Positions 56,101-64,000 of a DNA stretch of 64,000 bases are shown piece after piece. Positions within the stretch are counted from its first letter, which is position 1; the number at the start of each line of letters is the position of its first letter. The position numbers and the translations under genes were made by a program. The stretch lies in NCBI GenBank assembly GCA_036320915.1, contig JAXBDG010000016.1, forward strand, positions 1,488,001 through 1,552,000, in the 5' to 3' direction. The notes under the pieces are model-generated. The model was given only the letters and a program-made list of their open reading frames with translations, was not told where the DNA came from and made no database searches. The DNA is from Linnemannia elongata. Taxonomy: Eukaryota > Mortierellomycota > Mortierellomycetes > Mortierellales > Mortierellaceae.

Positions 56101-56305
56101 CACTGGATGTGCAGACAAATCGGTCCGGATGTGGAAGCTGGTAGAGCCTAGCGATGGGTCCTGCAAAGTGCAATTGTATTGGAGGTCAGCCTTTGATGGA
56201 CTCATGGTCAAGTTGGCTAATGTCCAGGGAGTTGTTGGGTTGAGCAGGAATAATGAGAAGCTGCTAGAACAGCGTGGCGCCATTGGTGAGCCGCGATGGT
56301 ACTAG
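50138..56305 (+). CDS. STAND/NLR-like NACHT protein with pentapeptide and 14 WD40 repeats
   Basis: One exon, 2,055 aa from the ATG at 50138; the frame is open to 50063 without an earlier ATG. Residues 1-230 are Ser/Pro/His/Gln-rich disorder. About 250-700 is a helical ARM-like region. NACHT follows: Walker A GDSGAGKS at about 736, Walker B FTVICDGYDE at about 804-813, sensor MIISCRS, and the closing RFIHRSLVEYF. A Pro/Ser linker of repeated APSPAR/APSPTR units is at about 1110-1160. Pentapeptide repeats (FDLSG, ADLSG, ADLTG, ANFMG) are at about 1305-1365. Fourteen WD40 repeats fill about 1368-2030, as two runs of seven separated by a Ser-rich spacer of about 45 residues. Fungal NLRs of this type act as signalling sensors in heterokaryon or microbial recognition. 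No effector domain (HeLo, Goodbye-like, patatin) is visible at the N-terminus. Role is inference. Confidence 0.88.
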   Translation: MAQNGTPPHSPPVHRQKTSAYHNVEQAAKGTFSLHAMMAQTLRAHVTTGAAQPTPLNTLNSRPHTPGITHPNSFANSPPHSQQASSTHQPAHSYGHQASSAHQPTHSYHAAHTRQPSFGHQTSTTHQQAYGHHTTPVQQPPHKPQSNYKPQTTYTPPSSTSSLSSLSKLESPTTSSSSSSASSRPLTPSGRQLSREKSLPSIPTEHDKLPKADRLYQDVFAANMSRPPLDIPMPSTGGRIESTSQLALCKRLLSQAGTQEQQRSITDAQRKWLEKVVEDDIEQQHIDELTSKVLEEFINNNIKDSTAIAEVLLIAPTLDKEHYRKLLNDFIRSFEEATLQDTFLLQGLVQLVQSASDGCLHQDDLVRVLAILRQQLENTHIQLSKHPFHLTVAVSRVLDVMAERKVEDLDRVTEREPLLEILKVVQESDDPYLLYQASYAFQALQYVPDEETALQAVLRHTGNIAEGAIKVSGVVKMDLGDLFDGLKQLQKTVSETYDAVKSGFEGVRTLVQGGRGVFNSLKQGLGSGFKRPWYPALRAADALVRGGRLYEFKSLILEAPCRHEPEFQWGISQLLGEIAMDPSWSYPVRQQAATFLVYLLECGKKWTKDDSVRLWMLTMLRHLRDSPDNIILGEARGRLKDLLIAQDDVLYDSFPLVDTLPESITSPLLDRVQPTAEVERDLAALKRSRTKDYNGGIYISPNAKANLLDKDRKSFPLIPKVKQFLKSDRHVFLLLGDSGAGKSMFNRHLECELWGSYTKGGRIPLHINLPAIDRPDQELIAKQLAMYGFKDDQIMEMKQNREFTVICDGYDESQLQANLYKCNLFNQPLQWKVRMIISCRSTYLPQDYRGRFEPVSDDKYAPLSGLFQEAVIVPFSSDQIAEYVGKFVHLKETRKLFIDQPVWDVEEYMDKLRSIPNMMDLVKNPFLLMLSLKSLPSVYNDFPEVTKVKATRLMLYDRFIDQWIQVSQRRIEGVLHKYSFEVRAEYEELVGEGFADAVMSYSKNLAAHIVTEHDNNPLVQYGKKDKGTWKEVFFGGRNIRSRILREASPMTRAGNQYRFIHRSLVEYFYSRSVENDLADSAEPLNPFESALFVTAVNKAVATFKDESNVDSGVLSPARAPSPASAPSPTRTPSSIRVPSPTRAPSPARTSSPFDTPALVSTTALEDTPARVDSQNSVENFSSLLFEARFLARAPSTVQESAPIKPKSLPPQSLPPNRIPSLPAPALTELSKPVRKPSLAQSNPSHQKILVKDPSTLQFLAERVQQDEALRQRFFAVIERSKSDSSAAVGAANAITILVRAGERFNGFDLSGARIPGADLSGGDFDSVQLAGADLTGATLTRAWFRHANFMGAQMRDVQFGEWPFLQMKAEVNTCAYSPDGQLLAAGFSGGAITLFNTKSWLRVRDLVGHNWTVTYLSFSPNSEHLVSASEDKSVRIWNVKTGILEKTIAEQSETVACVAYSPDGAHVAAACHDSFVRVYDLATDSIALELKGHLGAVKSVTYSPTGDLMATASYDWTVRLWDPKTGLQKHVMRGHSAWVTSVSISPVNSLVASSGQDMTVRLWNGMNGMPLYILKGHTAFVKNVSFSPSGHQLASASGDHTVRLWDGLTGTPGPVLSGHTQSVVTLSYSPDKGRAQIATGSWDSTVRLWDTSASALLSEQSPSVGSVENVSQSPSNEFNRTLSGGHSTSSSLDVGLEFATAIGINSSDHTFSFSSVACSSDGQLVATCSIDLVRLYNANTGASTADLRGHSNSVTSIAFSHDSKHLVSGSYDKTARIWNVQTGEGGHTLGGHTDAVTSVAFSPTGAHIATGSDDRSVMVWSARTGKVCHILSGHLEVVKTLIFSPSSQQIHLASGSGDNNIKLWHARDGQFDRDLRGHGNAVESVSFTSDGKKLASGSRDGTARIWDVASGQTIYELAGATGHKNAVTAIAFSPNNLRVATGSWDKTVKVWDVQTGKCLVTVKEFVGEVNSIAWKPLFPEDNGSMYFVTGCADKSVRMWKLVEPSDGSCKVQLYWRSAFDGLMVKLANVQGVVGLSRNNEKLLEQRGAIGEPRWY

Positions 56306-57278
56306 GTGACCTTTGTAGGAGTAAATGTGTAGGAACCAATTTCATATATTTATTTATTTATTTATTTTTTTCACATTGCAACCCAATCTTTTGAGTTTGT
56401 GTGTGTGTTGAGTTTCAGCGGTTGGGTCGATTTTTATTGCTATTGCCGGTTGTTCCTTTCACAAGAAGTACGGCTTTTATTGTACAACTAGGGCCACTAT
56501 TGCGATCTTTTTCACACTCCTTTATCCCGTCAGTAGTAACGAATCCAAGATGAGAAGCCAAAGCAAAAACCTCAAACATCCATACCCTCCTTTCGCGCAC
56601 TGGATGAAGAAAAAAAATAGAACGCACCGAGTGCTCTGTGCATGATAGTCCCCCCTGGTTCGGGCTTTGCCCTCAAAAAATACTAGCGCTTTGGGCAGGA
56701 TAGTTCCTTTGGTTCGGACTATGCCTTTACATATTCTTCCCCCGTGCACGAGCGCTCACAACATACTGGCGCTTTGCGCAAGATGCCCATGATGGTCGCG
56801 CTACAGCGCTCCCTCCCTTTTGCCGCACGCAACTTCAGGAACCATAGCTCAGGCTTCGCCCTCACAAAGTACTGGCGCTTTGCGCAAAATACTGGCGCTC
56901 CGCGTGGGCGCTGCGCAAGACAATAGGTTCGGGCAGGCGCCCTACCAATGCGCGCTCTCATAACTGCCGTCCTCACTCTCCGCCTTCGAGTTGACTTTGG
57001 TACAATGGGCAAAGGTTGCCTGATATTTTTTTTAATGTACAAGGAGAATACAGATACGCTAATTAAAATTTGATAGTTGTTTTTTCCGAGGTAAGCAAAT
57101 GCTAGCTAGATAACAACGCCCCTATCCGTCTCAACTCCAATGTCACAACTGGCAAGAGATCGTCAAGCTTGCGAAGATAGAGATCAAAGAGATGTGGTAC
57201 AGTAGATCCGATGCGAGTAATGATCCCGAGCTCCATAAAAGGTGAGGGTAACCCACAAACACGGTTGTGCAGAAAGAT
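56306..57278. other. Intergenic with a short-repeat cluster
   Basis: 3' flank of the NACHT gene (ATTTATTTATTT tract at about 56350) then, at about 56640-56960, clustered degenerate repeats described separately. 57000-57278 shows nothing. Confidence 0.55.
56640..56960. repeat. Cluster of TACTGGCGCTTTGCGCA-type repeats
   Basis: The core (A)CT(G/A)GCGCTTTG(C/G)GCA(A/G)(A/G)AT recurs at about 56683, 56765, 56870 and 56888. It is interspersed with GGTTCGGGCTTTGCCCTC / GGTTCGGACTATGCC / CAGGCTTCGCCCTCA units. Each core contains a small dyad (GCGC..GCGC). Read directly. Confidence 0.7.
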
Positions 57279-58813
57279 CTAGGCCAGTATCGATCCTGAT
57301 GATCCAGTGGAAGAATTCAGGCTGGAGATGGATTGGGCATGGAGCGCACAGTTGACGCTTGCCTGAATTCTTCTTTTGAAAGATATCGCCGCCCGCACCG
57401 TGTCAACGAGCTTAAAAGACATCGAGGCTTGCATTGGTACCTCTGTTTTGCCCACGACATAGATGAGGTAAGCGCCACTGTCAGCTCGAGCTTCCAGGAA
57501 TGAAATGGTATAGCCTGAGCAAAGGATCCCAAATGTACGCATCTCGGCGATGTGATGCGGATCATTATCAGGAAGGCGGCGCTGAAGAAGGCGGAGATTG
57601 GCTATCATTGCCTTCTCGACCTTCTTCAGGTCAGCTCGCCGTCCCGCTAGCTGGGAATGAGGCTTCGCCTCCATCACGACCAAATCGACCTTTAGTCCAG
57701 TGTGAGAAAGGAGGGCATCGTGTCGCATGTCCTCCTTATAAAGGTCCAATGCCTTGCTTTTTATGTCTGTCATCCTGTACTCAGTATCGCCGATTGATTT
57801 GATAATAGAGAGCAAAGGGCCGTGGATGTTAGAAGCATACCAGCCCTCACGCCATCCATTTGTCGAAGCTGGCCTCTCCCATATGTCCATCCTAATAAAT
57901 ATTAAATCGAATACGTAAGCCATGGTTAATATAGTACTTTTAAACATTTTGTCAAGCATACTCTCCAAAGTAACATAAAACCTACATCGTATCAAAGGCA
58001 CGCCATATGTATGCCAACTCCTGACTCTTGACACTGCCCCCAAGGCCCTTCATTCTTGGATAGTGCTCCTTGAGTACATCGGTCAGGGTCTCGATCGAGG
58101 TCAAGTGCTGGAAAGCATTAAGCGCCTCTTCCAAATCATCCAGAGCGTCTTGGTCCAAGTGGTGTAGACGCAGTTCCGAACGGATACTTTCCAAGGCAAC
58201 GTTGGATAGTGCATCCCGGTCCGAGCTCAAAGCAAGGTTGAAGACTTTGATATCTTTCCAGAGCTTGCGGGCATGAGCGGTCCACGGTGCGGGGCACTTG
58301 TGTCGCTTCTTGTTCCTGACGTCGGAGTTGTTGTGTTGAAGGAACGATTCTGCCAACTCTTCAGCCTTCTTACTCGCTGACCTTGCCGACTTGACCTTCG
58401 AAAGTGTTCCCTAGAATAAACGAGGCGCGTTATTGACAATTTCATCGTGACACACTCAACAGTTCCCTTTGAAAGGCCCCAAACAGTCCTTGCGATACCT
58501 TTGCAGCTCTTTCCGACGCAGATGCTACAACTTCAACGGATCTCAGCGCGAACATCTGCTGGACCACATTGCTGATCTCTCCGTCGGGCTCCATCTCTAG
58601 GCGCTCGGCATGAGCAACGACATCCTGGGGGGTCCACTCGGAGTTGGCAATGTCGCTCAGTCCTGCCTTCCATGTGTGCTTGGCGTCAAGTGCGGTGGTG
58701 ATCTCCCCTTTTTCAAGGGAGTATGTGGCGAAATGATTAAACTCCCATTTGTGTGCAGGGAACTTGGCGAAAAACGAGGGGTTGAAAGACCGGGGTGCGG
58801 ACCAGGGCTGCAT
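57279..58813 (-). CDS. Protein with possible PD-(D/E)xK nuclease-like domain
   Basis: Three exons, 58813-58454, 58410-57986, 57891-57279, in phase, 465 aa from the ATG at 58813. The first donor (GTGTCA) is weak but is the only one that keeps phase over a 43-nt intron. Residues 1-260 are helical and charged (WEFNHFATYSLEKGEI, EMEPDGEISNVVQQMF, LHHLDQDALDDLEEALNAF). The C-terminal third reads DIKSKALDLYKEDMRHDALL, then GLKVDLVVMEAKPHSQ. An Asp about 13 residues before a strand that ends E-x-K is the arrangement of PD-(D/E)xK active sites. RMTDIKSKAL before it and MIANLRLLQRRLP after it could be the flanking helices, and FGILCSGYTISFLEARAD a following strand pair. No signal peptide is seen. I recognise no named family. 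The start codon is only 218 bp from the end of the hAT element. Confidence 0.6.
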
Positions 58814-59030
58814 ACTCAAAGGTGCCAGTCAAGCGGCAAGTGAACAAGTGCTGTGTACTGAAGAAAAACGACTGCGCAAGCACGCAACTGAAGGGAAGGA
58901 GGTAGTAATTTAAATGATAGCTGTGATATGAACAGGAGTATTGATGAGAAAGAAGCTTATTGCTCCACGAAAAGATATATATGAGGATTGATGGAAAACC
59001 CCTTAAAGTAATGAGGAGAGTGGTTCAACA
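58814..59030. promoter_or_regulatory. Promoter region of the nuclease-like gene, cut by the transposon
   Basis: The 217 bp between the minus-strand ATG and the left end of the hAT element. Any farther-upstream promoter elements of this gene were displaced by the insertion. No specific site is recognised. The last 8 bases, GTTCAACA (59023-59030), are the expected target-site duplication. Confidence 0.4.
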
Positions 59031-59287
59031 CAGTGGCTGGGAGAGGTTGTGAGAGGGGGACAAAATCTTTGTTCTGGGAGGGGGACCTCATTGCTGAGAG
59101 GGATTTTTCCCGGTCACACAAACTTTTGTTCCCGCTTTACAGAGCAATCCTGTCCCTCTCTGACATGCGGTCCTGTCCCTCTCTGACATGCGGTCCTGTC
59201 CCTCTCTCAAAGAGGTCCAAACCCTATCCCAAGAGTGGGACATCCCACTTGAGATGTGGGCCATTCTCCCTACAACATAGAAATAAA
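59031..59287. repeat. Left terminal inverted repeat of hAT element
   Basis: Bases 59072-59287 pair with 63785-64000 without mismatch. The outer 41 bases have their partner outside the window. The arm contains a 23-bp direct repeat, units at 59149-59171 and 59172-59194 and a partial third at 59195-59207, probably transposase-binding subterminal repeats. It also holds a small dyad, GTGGGACATCCCAC, near 59236. Confidence 0.92.
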
Positions 59288-59298
59288 GCCTGAATTAC

Positions 59299-59358
59299 TT
59301 CTTTCTTTTTTCTTTCTTTTTTCTTTTCTTTCTTCTTTCTTTCTTTCTTTCTTTCTTG

Positions 59359-59397
<39 letters not shown>

Positions 59398-59404
59398 TTC
59401 TTTT
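59299..59404. repeat. (TTTC)n microsatellite
   Basis: TTTC tetranucleotide run with a few interruptions, just inside the left arm of the element. Read directly. Confidence 0.95.
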
Positions 59405-59421
59405 TATCCCTCTCCCATCCC

Positions 59422-59484
59422 ATCCCTTTCTCCCTTTCCAACATCCCTTTCTCCCTTTTCAACATCCCTTTCTCCCTTTCCAAC
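59422..59484 (+). promoter_or_regulatory. Three 21-bp pyrimidine-rich tandem repeats before transposase
   Basis: Three consecutive 21-bp units of the form ATCCCTTTCTCCCTTTCCAA plus C, with one base change, 100-165 bp upstream of the transposase ATG. Pyrimidine-rich blocks precede most genes here, so this is a plausible promoter element of the transposon. Confidence 0.5.
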
Positions 59485-59587
59485 ATCTTCTTTCTTATTG
59501 CGTGTCTATTTGTTCCCAACCACTGTTTTTCTTTCGTTTTCTTTTCAAAATCCTTGTTCCATCCCTTGCCACCTCCTCCTCCCAGCA

Positions 59588-62500
59588 ATGGCAATTTTCG
59601 ATAACGAGTTAGACGATGCTTACAACGCGTCAAACAACGCGCCTGACGACGGTGAATCAGACCTTGAGTCTGAGAAATTGTTGCACTACAACAGCCGCGG
59701 ATTTGATGGTCATGGAGATACGGAATCGCCTTTTCTGGTCGGCGACGATGAAGTTGGGCCTAGTACTCCTGTAGGTGTTCCCGTTTGTCGATTGCATGAC
59801 ATTTCAAGTGTTGTAACGTAATACTTCGTGCTAACGTATATGTCGATCCTGGTAACTTTTATTTATAGTCTAATAGATCGAATGGAAAGCGATCGACAGC
59901 AACGCGACCTTCGTTTCACGCAACAGAGTCAATTACCACCAGAGCAGAATTTATCCGTCCAACAGTGCCAGAGTACAACCCCTACCGGCTCCCCGGTATC
60001 CCCACTCGCACTCCTACCAAGGCTTCGGTTTCAGCGGGGACATCCCCTGCTATAATAAGCCATCTTCGTCAGAATATTGATAGCCTAATCGAGGGTTCCC
60101 CTAGCAAACTCAGTCGATCAAAGTCGCAAACCGATCTCGCGAACTATGCTGTTGCCACCTCTCCTGCTGCTCTTTCTACCAACCAGTCCTCCTATGGTCC
60201 CACCTCTACTTACCATCCCGCGTACAGTCCTACCCCGTCTGCCAACCACCCTTCCTATATGCCTGCCCATTCTACCCACCACTACTCCTTTGGTTCCGCC
60301 TCTTCTACTTACCAGCACGCCAATGTGCAACCCTCGCCCGCCCGGCCAGTCTACCAGCCTTCCTCAGAGCGTGCATTTTCAGCCTCCTCCTCCTCTTCTT
60401 TCCACGGTCTTATAGTCGACGCGCCTTACCAGATGGCCCCCGGACAAAACACTCCCCACATGTCTTCAGTTGATTCTTATGGATATCCGTTTGCAAGCAA
60501 TTCAGCCCGAGACAACCTTTTCGGCCGCCACCCACACGTCTCGCATAGTCCTAATGCCGTCCGTTTCGCATATCCAACCGCACCTCTTCATCACGAACTC
60601 CAACATTCAACTCAATTACATCCACCAACAGCCTCCGCCTCCTTGCCAGATATGGTCAGCCGTAGCTCAGCCTCTGTTCCGTCGACGCAGGATTGTGCGC
60701 TGTCTGCCTCAGACCTATCTAGTCCCGCTTTAGTAGTGAACGAGATGAACAACAAGATCAACGACTACTTGGCGACGAGCTCATCAACGGGGTCGGACTT
60801 GACCGTCGACCTGATCGAAAATTGTCTGAAAATAATGCAGCGCCATGAGACCAGGGACGAGATCCAGGCCAGCAAGGAGTTTCGTCGGCTATATATTACC
60901 ACTCCCTTGGGCAGGCTTCCTTCCGCTGCGGTGTGCAAAAGGCTAGCCCCGCCCGCGCTCCAAGCATTACAGTTGGTTCCCATCCGAAAAATCCTTTTTG
61001 GCTCATCTGGATCCAATGACGGCGACACCGAGAGGATTCCCACCGACGCCGACATCGAATGCACCGACCCCGATCCATTGGGCGCCGAGGACACAGAACC
61101 CATCGACAACGTCGCAGAAAAAACCCTTCGCTCAAACTCTTCGGCATTATTCTGCTTTGAGAAGGGACTGGACAAATATTATTGCAAAATCTTGAAAGAG
61201 GTCGATGGCGTAACCACAGTTTGCAACAACCCGCAAGGTACTGCCAGCGGGCGTCGTAAGCATCTGATGCGCAAACATCCTGCCATCTTGGCCGACATCG
61301 AATATTTCCAGGAACGACAACGGCGGGCTTCGCTTATTCTCGAGAATCTGAAACAGGACGCCTTACCACCGACACCATCAAAGTCAAAGAGGTCTAAAAC
61401 TGCACACATCCTTAACACCAACACCGGCACTGCGTTTGCATGGAGTGAGACACAACAGCAGAGCGCCGAGCACCAATTGATGAGACTCGTTGCGATGGAC
61501 GGCTTGCCTTACCATATCGCGACATCAGCAAACTTGAAAGAGTTCTGCAGAATTCTGAATCCGCAGTTCCAACTACCCTCCCACGACACTCTACAGAACC
61601 ACCTTCGCGTCAAGGTCCTCGAAAAAAAACGTCAAACCGTTAATTACCTGCTCGCTAATATCGACGGAGGGTCGATCACGACGGATGCCTGGACATGCTC
61701 GACCAACAAGAGAAAGTATCTCGGCGTTACTTTCCACTATATAACGCGAGGATACAGGATGTCGTCCGTGGTTATCGGTATGGAGCTCCTCAAGGAATCC
61801 AGGATATCTGCCCTGGTTGTCACAAATGTTATTAGTAAGTACTCTTTATATTCACTCACAAATATGCGCCTCTTAAATCTTAACCTTTTATTAACAGCTG
61901 CCGTTGATATATTAATATGATAGACCGAGTCGTGGATCAGTGGTCTCTTACGAGCAAGGTTGTTGGCATGACCAGTGATCAGGGAGCGAACATCAAAAAG
62001 AGTCTCCAAGAATGCGAGCAGAATACTGGGGCGTATTGGGTCGCCTGCACCGCTCACAAGATGCAGCTCTGCATTAACAAGGCTTGGGACAAGACAAACC
62101 CTTTGGTGGACATCACCAACAAGTGTGCCGCCATTGTCTCATTCTTCAACAACAATTCGGTTGCCAAAAAAGTACTCAATGACAAATGGGGCACATACCT
62201 CATCGCCGCGCGCCGGGTCGATGGTGTCCCTTTGCTCGCTCAAGCTCAAGCACCCTCCCTAGACGCCGTGTCGTCCACTCCTGCCGATGGTGTTCCTGCA
62301 CTCACCCAGCAGCTTGCCGCTAACGTTGGGCCGTGTGCAAATCCTCCTCAGGCCCCTCCAACTGACGGCGCTCCTGCTCAAGCCCAGCTGCCTTCTGATG
62401 ATGTCGAGCCGATTGCCAATCCTCAACCTTCTGCAACCTCCTTCCGGTCTCTCAGATACAAGCAGGAAGAGGTTACACTCGTCTCGGCCAATACAACTCG

Positions 62501-63623
62501 TTGGAACTCAAAGCTGGCGATGATATCGAGGATACTGGACATCAGTCCCGTGTTAAGTAAAACTTTCGAGGCGCTGTTACAACTGGATAAAATCTCTGCG
62601 GAGGAGCGAGCCAAGTTCAAGACGATTGAGACGTCGCTACCTACGGACGACGAACTGGAACTGTTGAAGGAGACTGACCGACTCTTGACCCCTGCGGCGG
62701 ACTTCACACACTGGATCGGAGGCTCAGGATACTCGACCATCTCGCAGGCTTGCATCCAAGCTCACGACGTCATTTCAAACCCGGAACAGTACAAGACAGG
62801 GACGGCGATTTTTATGTACGAGCAGCTCAAAACCCACATTGAGTATAATTGGCCTCTGGATGACATTCCCGACGGCATGTTGCTTGCCATGTACCTCAAT
62901 CCTGCTTGTGCTACGTCAACGATCTGGGATCTTGACAACCCCCGTCAAGTTGCCGAACGAGACGCCCAGATAGCTGCTGAAGAAGCTGCTGCCTCACTCG
63001 CTGACCCCACATTAGGCGTTGCCCAAGATTCCCGTCCAGATATTGCTCGATTACCCTTCAAGCTATCACTGGAGTACCGTCTGCGCATCCCAGTGGAGGG
63101 TCCATTCACCCTTCCAGCCGATTTTCCTCTCCAAATTCCACAAACGGATGCCAAGACTCCGCCGACGAACAGACTGAGGGCAGAAACTCTTGTCTACAGA
63201 GAGATTATTCGACATTTTGCCAACAAGGAAATAGAAGGAAGGAGGAAACATGGAACCAGCAAGAATAGAGGCCAAGCCGACGATCGTGCTCTCATTCAGG
63301 ACTGGGCCGTGAGCGCTCTATGTGGCCTGATCTCGTACAAACCGATCCTCAGTCCCATAAACGCCGACTCTAACAAGAAATATTTCAAGGACCCGCTAGC
63401 GTTTTGGCGAACTAAGGAAGGGTTGTACAACTTTGCCGGATTGTGTGCCGTGGCTCGAATGTTCCTGAGCATTCAGGCGACTTCCTCAGAATCGGAACGA
63501 CTCTTCAGCAAAGCGGGAGTAGTATATTCAGCGCGTCGAGCGCGGCTTTCAGATGATGGCTTTCGCAACATCATTTTTTTCCATTCTTTGGAGAAAACCA
63601 TTTGTCAACGCTTCTCAGCATAA
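59588..63623 (+). CDS. hAT transposase with BED zinc finger
   Basis: Three exons: 59588-59770, 59869-61834, 61924-63623, in phase, 1,282 aa. The N-terminal 440 residues are Ser/Pro/Tyr-rich disorder. A BED-type finger at about 488-540 has C-x12-C (YYCKILK, TVCNNPQ) and HLMRKH. The RNase H-like fold gives Asp667 (SITTDAW), Asp735 (GMTSDQGAN, followed by CTAHKMQLCINKA) and Glu1241 in SESERLFSKAG. The helical insertion domain lies between the second and third, here with an extra Ala/Pro/Gln-rich stretch at about 820-880. The C-terminal dimerisation region is VARMFLSIQATSSESERLF, ARRARLSDDGFRNIIFFHSL. All three catalytic residues and the frame are intact, so activity is plausible. The enzyme excises and inserts the surrounding element by cut and paste. 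Confidence 0.9.
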
Positions 63624-63784
63624 ATAAAAGTTTATTATGAACACTCTAACAAGTGTGGAAAGGGAAGGAGACAGGGGAGGGGTAGAAAGAATGAAAGAAA
63701 GAACGAAAGGAAAATGTGATGAGGAGTAGAAGAGAGGGAGCAAAAAAATAAAAGTACAAGCTTATTTTAAACTAAGGCACAGAT
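63624..63784. other. 3' flank of transposase inside the element
   Basis: AATAAA-type signal directly after the stop (about 63625) and purine-rich DNA up to the right arm. No gene is seen. Confidence 0.6.
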
Positions 63785-64000
63785 TTTATTTCTATGTTGT
63801 AGGGAGAATGGCCCACATCTCAAGTGGGATGTCCCACTCTTGGGATAGGGTTTGGACCTCTTTGAGAGAGGGACAGGACCGCATGTCAGAGAGGGACAGG
63901 ACCGCATGTCAGAGAGGGACAGGATTGCTCTGTAAAGCGGGAACAAAAGTTTGTGTGACCGGGAAAAATCCCTCTCAGCAATGAGGTCCCCCTCCCAGAA
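63785..64000. repeat. Right terminal inverted repeat of hAT element (partial)
   Basis: Exact reverse complement of 59072-59287, including the 23-bp subterminal direct repeats. The outermost 41 bases lie beyond the window. Confidence 0.95.

Larger units (their letters stand above)
59031..64000 (+). mobile_element. hAT-family DNA transposon, right tip outside window
   Basis: The left end starts CAGTGGCTGG at 59031, a typical hAT terminus, preceded by an 8-bp candidate target duplication. Left bases 59072-59287 are the exact reverse complement of 63785-64000, 216 of 216 by direct comparison. The right end is therefore predicted about 41 bases past the window edge, for a total near 5.0 kb. Inside lies one intact three-exon hAT transposase gene. 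Identical arms and an open transposase suggest a young, possibly active copy. Confidence 0.9.

Noticed and set aside
50138..56305. Recent concerted evolution of the WD40 repeats (the highly identical repeats of Podospora HET-type NLRs)
   Set aside because: The 14 repeats differ clearly from each other in sequence and length, so there is no sign of the near-identical repeat state that marks that type of diversification.

Overview
The window looks like nuclear DNA of an early-diverging filamentous fungus, most likely of the Mortierella/Linnemannia type (Mortierellomycota). The reasons are intron-rich genes with GTAAGT/GTATGT-like donors, pyrimidine-rich promoters, a Kre9/Knh-type GPI cell-wall protein, F-box and 28-residue leucine-rich-repeat proteins, small secreted proteins, and a large NACHT-WD40 receptor. 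Placement at genus level is inference. Exon structures were built by hand from splice signals and reading-frame continuity. No tRNA, rRNA or CRISPR was found.

Layout. 1-13 kb: GPI-anchored Kre9/Knh-like protein (-), ANKRD13-like ankyrin protein (+, seven exons including a 17-nt microexon), exocyst subunit Sec3 (+, eleven exons) and a cysteine-rich secreted protein (-). 13-31 kb: repeat-derived DNA, a 694-aa F-box-like protein with about 20 tandem 28-aa LRRs (-), a secretory Hsp70-like protein that has lost canonical ATP-binding motifs (-), a small secreted protein (-), an F-box protein (+), an unrecognised protein with an 11-residue coiled-coil repeat (-), a decayed F-box gene (-), and replication protein A subunit 3 (+). 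32-46 kb: an ERGIC-53/Emp47-type cargo lectin with a KKXX tail (+), a large disordered nuclear-type protein (-), a mitochondrial K+/H+ exchange-related protein (+), the ribosome-assembly GTPase Nog1 (+) and an unrecognised basic protein (+).

46-64 kb is the accessory end. A gene-poor stretch leads to a 2,055-aa STAND/NLR-like protein (disordered N-terminus, helical ARM-like region, NACHT, pentapeptide repeats, 14 WD40 repeats). Next come a cluster of short degenerate repeats, a protein with a possible PD-(D/E)xK nuclease fold (-), and an almost complete hAT transposon. The transposon has a three-exon, 1,282-aa transposase and terminal inverted repeats identical over all 216 visible bases. Its right tip lies just beyond the window.

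The core genes cover secretion and polarised growth (Sec3, cargo lectin), endocytic ubiquitin-linked traffic (ANKRD13-like), replication (RPA3), ribosome biogenesis (Nog1) and mitochondrial ion balance. They are not an operon or an evident cluster. The most unusual items are the secretory Hsp70-like pseudo-ATPase, the NLR-like receptor and the PD-(D/E)xK-like protein beside a recently active transposon.
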